From: Daphnia pulex
Lineage: Eukaryota; Arthropoda; Branchiopoda; Diplostraca; Daphniidae
Reading direction: 5' to 3'
Assembly: GCF_021134715.1 (NCBI RefSeq)
Contig: NC_060026.1
Location: 11,213,001-11,277,000 of the forward strand
DNA: 64,000 bases
Shown: positions 60,480 to 64,000 of the stretch, one piece after another
Position numbering within the stretch: position 1 is the stretch's first letter
Layout: the number at the start of each line of letters is the position of its first letter
Notes under the pieces: model-generated
Database searches by the model: none
Told to the model about the DNA's origin: nothing
Seen by the model: the letters and a program-made list of their open reading frames with translations, nothing else
Made by a program: the position numbers and the translations under genes

Positions 60480-63400
60480 CTGCTCACGCCGGACCCAGAC
60501 CGGGCATCAACACAGCACCAGCACAGCAGTAGCGGCGGCAGCCAACATGATCCCGGTGAGAGCGGACACGGACACGGGCCAAATAATCAAGATCGCAAAG
60601 CGCCAGCCAAGTCGAGTAGTCGCGAGAGAGAAAGTCAAACAGATGGATATAGTTCCAAGAGAGAGAGAAAGATAAACAGAGAACGAATTAGAACACGAGG
60701 TCCGCACAAATCAAAATCAATAAGTTAAATGGGCGTCAGCGCAAAGTAAATGGAGGGGAAATGAATAACTAAAACGGTTGGGTTGAATAAATCAAATTTT
60801 TATTCATTTTGTTATTCGAAATATAATTGTTGTGTATAGGTAGGTAAAAGGGGAAATGTTGTTTTTTTAGAGTGGGGCTAATAATGGAATATTTTTCGAA
60901 AAATCAACAAAACAAATCGAAAAAAAGGAAAGTGAATAACAAACATTTAGCAAAACCTTGAAACCGACACGCAGAAAAAAATTAGAGAAATCATTACAAA
61001 TTACAAGCCAAAAAAGAAACGGAGAAAATATGGTGGTGTGTGTGTGTGGATTGCACATACTTATTCGACAGGCTGTAAAATGAAATCATAGCAGTTGCAG
61101 AGGGCAGCAGCAGCAAAATTGCGTCTGTAGAGTGCCTGTTTCTTTCCTTTTTTTATCACCAGGTGTGTAAATAATAAATTTATGGGAAAAAAAAATTACA
61201 AACAAAATGACGTGCAGCAAGCCAGCAGGGAATCCAAACACAACAAAACTGGTTAGAAAAATATTACACAGGCCAATAAACCCATAATTCTTTTTAATAG
61301 GAAATATAAATCAGGAGGGTGGAAAAAAATTAATAATAAAGGCTAATTGAAAAAATAAACAAAAAAAGGGGAAAATTATTATTAAGAATCACAAATTGGC
61401 ACGATCGTACGTCATGGATTCGCACTGGTGTCATCAACGATATATAATAGGCTATAAAGACGACCGAGGGATTCCTACTACGACGTGGAAGGCACAGCAG
61501 CAGTCAACTATTTATAATATTATCTAATCATTTTTTTTTCTTTGAAATTATTGATTTTTTTTATGTGTAGTTTTTTTTAAACTGGGAAGACTACCGAGGA
61601 GGAAAAAATATTTTGTCCACCTCGATGGATAGAGAATTATTATCATCAAAAAAGAGAAAAAAAAATTTGTTTAGATAATCGCGGTACGCTTCGTGCAAGT
61701 CGCAATCAGCTAATCGAACCGTCAAAAAATTCGGTTGACGGTTCGATTTGCTTTTTTTTCTTTAGTTTACAACACAACATAAAAGTCGGTGATTTCTCCT
61801 GACATGGGGATTATAGTATCATCATCATCAATTTATTAGAGAGTCCTGTCAATTTTCTTGTCTTTTCTGTTTTTTTTTTTTTTTTTTAGCTTCTCAAAGA
61901 AAATCGTGTGGTGAAATGTCGTTCGGTTTGTCTTGGGTAGTAGCGGACGGATTCGGGTGGGGTTTGGGGGGGGTGGGGGAAATATTTTTTCGAGGGTGGA
62001 GTTAGTACAACTGGAATATTACGATGGCTGTTGTTCTCGTCTCTATTCATTTCTTGCTTTTGTCAAGACTGTAGGCCTTGATTGCGGCTTTGACTTCTTT
62101 CGTGATTGGGAGGGTCGAGGTGGATGTCGACGTCGGGTGTCGAGCCGAGCTAGTGCCCTGCTGGCGCAACGACGACGTGATTGAGAGTTGCTCAATGCTG
62201 AGGGGCGGGTCGACAATCGGCTCGTAGTGCGGGTTGACCCAATCAAATTCGGCGAATTCGGCCGGGTTCATGTGCTTCAGGATCATGATCGCGTTGCGGT
62301 CGGGTGGCGTCAGCTCGACTTTGGCCCGCGTGAAAATCGGATCGAAGTTCTCGGCCATCCGCGGATTTTTCTGTACGCGCAGCAGCCCATGCACATTAAC
62401 AACAGCAACAACAACAACACAAAAGATAAAAAAAAAAAACTAAAGAAACATAAAACAAAAATGTACCGAAATGAAAAAAATAAATAACAAATCAATGACG
62501 ATGAATTCCACGTAATCAGAGAACAAACGACGCTGGCGCTAGCGCTCGCCGCCGCCACCGCCGCAGCTATACCGGCGAACGATAATGATAACAGACAGCT
62601 GTGGCGCTGATTTCCGCCCCTGTCGCTCCTCTTTTTTATTTTATTTTTTTGTTCGTTCTCTTAGGCGTTCACGCGCGCTCGCTCTCTCAATCAAAGTGAC
62701 GTTGATGACGAAGGATATGCCCCGAGAATTAAAAGGAAACCGTCTGCGACCGACCTGATATCGTCGCCTTATATACACACACCGCTATATATAATCGAGC
62801 TGCGTGCAGAGCCGCCGCCGCCTGTCAAACATTTTTATTTTTCTTCGCTCCCGCAAAATAAAAAACGGGAAAGAGCGGCGAGATTTTCTGATGGAGATTC
62901 ATAGTCTTCTTCTTCTCCCCCCCCCCCCCCCCCCCGAGGGCTGTCACTTACTAATAATGTGGAACTGTTTTGTGCGCTAGTTAATTAGCCGCTTGAACCA
63001 CTAATCACGCCGCCACGCAAGTGCGGGCCAATGAAGCAAAAATGGGGAGAAGCTGAACTGGCTGCTGCAGAGTATTTTGGTGCTATTAGATCTTGACATC
63101 GGCTCCTGACGATGTGGTGGGAGGTGACAGGAAATGAACTCTGGAGGAAGGATGTCAGTTGGAACTGCAAAAGAGGGTGGGGGGAGGTGGGGGAGAAGAT
63201 GACTGGGAAACTCTGGGGAGAAGGTCCCAATCCAATTCGAACCAATCCAATCGGAAAAAAATAAAAAAGTCGTTCTCTTCTTTTTTTTCTTCTTTGTTTC
63301 CTTGACGTCAGACGGAGGGGAATATGAACACCGAGACGTACGACAACGGCCGTCTTTTTTTTTTTTACGTATGAGCGATAATAAAACAGATTTGTCAAAA

Positions 63401-63991
63401 TCAATGGATTTGAAAATTCGCGCGCAAAACAAACCAAATTTAATGATTTAAAAAAATATAAAAAAGAGGGAGAGAGAAACGAGCAAAATACCATTCGACT
63501 GTCAGTTGTTTTTTTTGTGAGCATGCTCTAAAACTACTCGCTACGATGCCATTCATTCGATAAAATCAAAACTGTGGAATATTATGCCGGGATTTAAAAA
63601 AAGGAAAAATTCGTTTTGGTCTGAAAAGTAAACTGAATAAAAGATGATGATGCCGGAACCAGCATTTTTTTTTGTGTCGGTTGTTATATAACAGATATAT
63701 GTATCCGCCAAATAATAATTGCGCTTTGGTGTGAATGAAACGATACGTGATGCGTGTAACATCCGAGTTAAAAGAAAAACGATCGAAGCCAAAAGAAAAG
63801 AAGATAAAAGAAAATATCAAAAGGAAATGCTTGAAAACATTTCGACGTACGATTTTGGGCTTGAAGGGCGGCTGGACTTCCCTCGACTCGATCTTGAGCC
63901 AATCGATCCGCCGGAAGAACGGGTGAGTGCGGACGTCTTCTTCGCCTTTGGCAGTGCAACCCAGCCGCTTGACTGGCTGCTTGGTCAGGAG
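60327..63991 (-). CDS. Conventional protein kinase C, 3' end only (gene continues to the right)
   Basis: An internal exon at 63991-63851 encodes [20 protein letters not shown], then [19 protein letters not shown] and QPPFKPKI, the end of the kinase domain and start of the AGC C-tail of conventional PKCs. The bases before it contain an in-frame TAG that doubles as the acceptor, fixing the exon start. It ends in phase 0 and can splice to either of two terminal exons, 62370-62047 or 60479-60327, both also phase 0 and both encoding a complete C-tail with stop. PKCs are Ca2+/diacylglycerol-activated Ser/Thr kinases; the C1, C2 and catalytic regions lie outside the window. The best relative among well-known proteins is the Pkc53E/PKC-alpha/beta group (by memory). 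Confidence 0.9.
62047..62370 (-). CDS. PKC alternative terminal exon with Asp in the hydrophobic motif and a long tail
   Basis: After GCGTACAG this 324-base exon encodes [17 protein letters not shown], then [17 protein letters not shown] and [16 protein letters not shown] further 60-odd residue Ser/Thr-rich tail ends AYSLDKSKK. The turn motif is kept (LTPPD), but the serine of the hydrophobic motif (F-x-x-F-S-Y/F) is replaced by Asp (FAEFDW), which would mimic permanent phosphorylation. The extension after the usual PKC end is unusual. The splice phase fits the upstream kinase exon exactly. Confidence 0.8.
   Translation of the reverse strand, partial: KNPRMAENFDPIFTRAKVELTPPDRNAIMILKHMNPAEFAEFDWVNPHYEPIVDPPLSIEQLSITSSLRQQGTSSARHPTSTSTSTLPITKEVKAAIKAYSLDKSKK
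62917..62935 (+). repeat. Poly(C) run of 19 bases in the PKC intron
   Basis: A continuous C19 tract (G19 on the transcribed-strand RNA) lies inside the intron upstream of the Asp-type terminal exon. It could form a G-quadruplex in the transcript and affect splicing; it is also prone to length error in assembly. Confidence 0.85.
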
Positions 63992-64000
63992 CTAGACGAA

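Noticed and set aside
60291-60728. 145-residue plus-strand frame over the PKC terminal exon
   Set aside because: Antisense to the canonical PKC C-tail; its composition is explained by that exon and flanking purine repeats.

Overview
The window looks like an arthropod nuclear genome, most probably a branchiopod crustacean such as Daphnia (inference). Genes have many exons with short introns, often 60-90 bases, and clean GT/AG sites. Gene content includes a likely multiple-wing-hairs homologue, secreted GH16 glucanases and small cysteine-rich PAN-like secreted proteins. No bacterial, viral or organellar gene organisation was seen.

Layout. 1-6.9 kb: the 5' part of a minus-strand gene for a very long coiled-coil protein with an N-terminal Hook-like domain, probably NuMA/Mud family; its 3' end lies off the left edge. 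9.3-20 kb: two tandem copies of a cassette made of an intron-bearing tRNA-Ile(UAU), a GH16 beta-glucanase (minus), a shared divergent promoter, a two-domain PAN-like secreted protein (plus) and a carbohydrate sulfotransferase (minus). In these two copies the sulfotransferase is a relic: copy A keeps the 3' half and copy B the 5' half. 20.4-27.8 kb: an eight-exon minus-strand gene for a GBD/FH3-type protein without formin FH1/FH2 domains, the architecture of the planar-polarity effector Mwh. 28-36 kb: a long gene-poor stretch with one clear foldback/MITE-like element. 36.5-38.5 kb: CDC6 (minus) with a CCAAT/E-box promoter. 38.65-43.67 kb: a third cassette copy that has lost its GH16 gene but keeps a PAN gene and the only intact sulfotransferase; it is bounded by direct repeats of about 210-220 bases. 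43.8-45.5 kb: a GT31 beta-1,3-glycosyltransferase (plus). 46.4-52.8 kb: six more tRNA-Ile(UAU) genes and a decayed GH16 fragment. 52.8-59.7 kb: gene-poor. 60.3-64 kb: the 3' end of a conventional protein kinase C gene (minus) with two alternative terminal exons, continuing off the right edge.

How it fits together. The unusual part is a locally duplicating cassette of secreted or Golgi proteins acting on carbohydrate (GH16, PAN-like, sulfotransferase), repeatedly linked to a dispersed tRNA-Ile(UAU) array. Deletions, a tRNA/sulfotransferase chimera, promoter insertions and mosaic PAN copies show repeated unequal exchange or gene conversion. The flanking genes (NuMA-like, mwh-like, CDC6, GT31, PKC) look like single-copy host genes. 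All exon models were made by eye from splice sites and reading-frame continuity; no alignment or database search was run.
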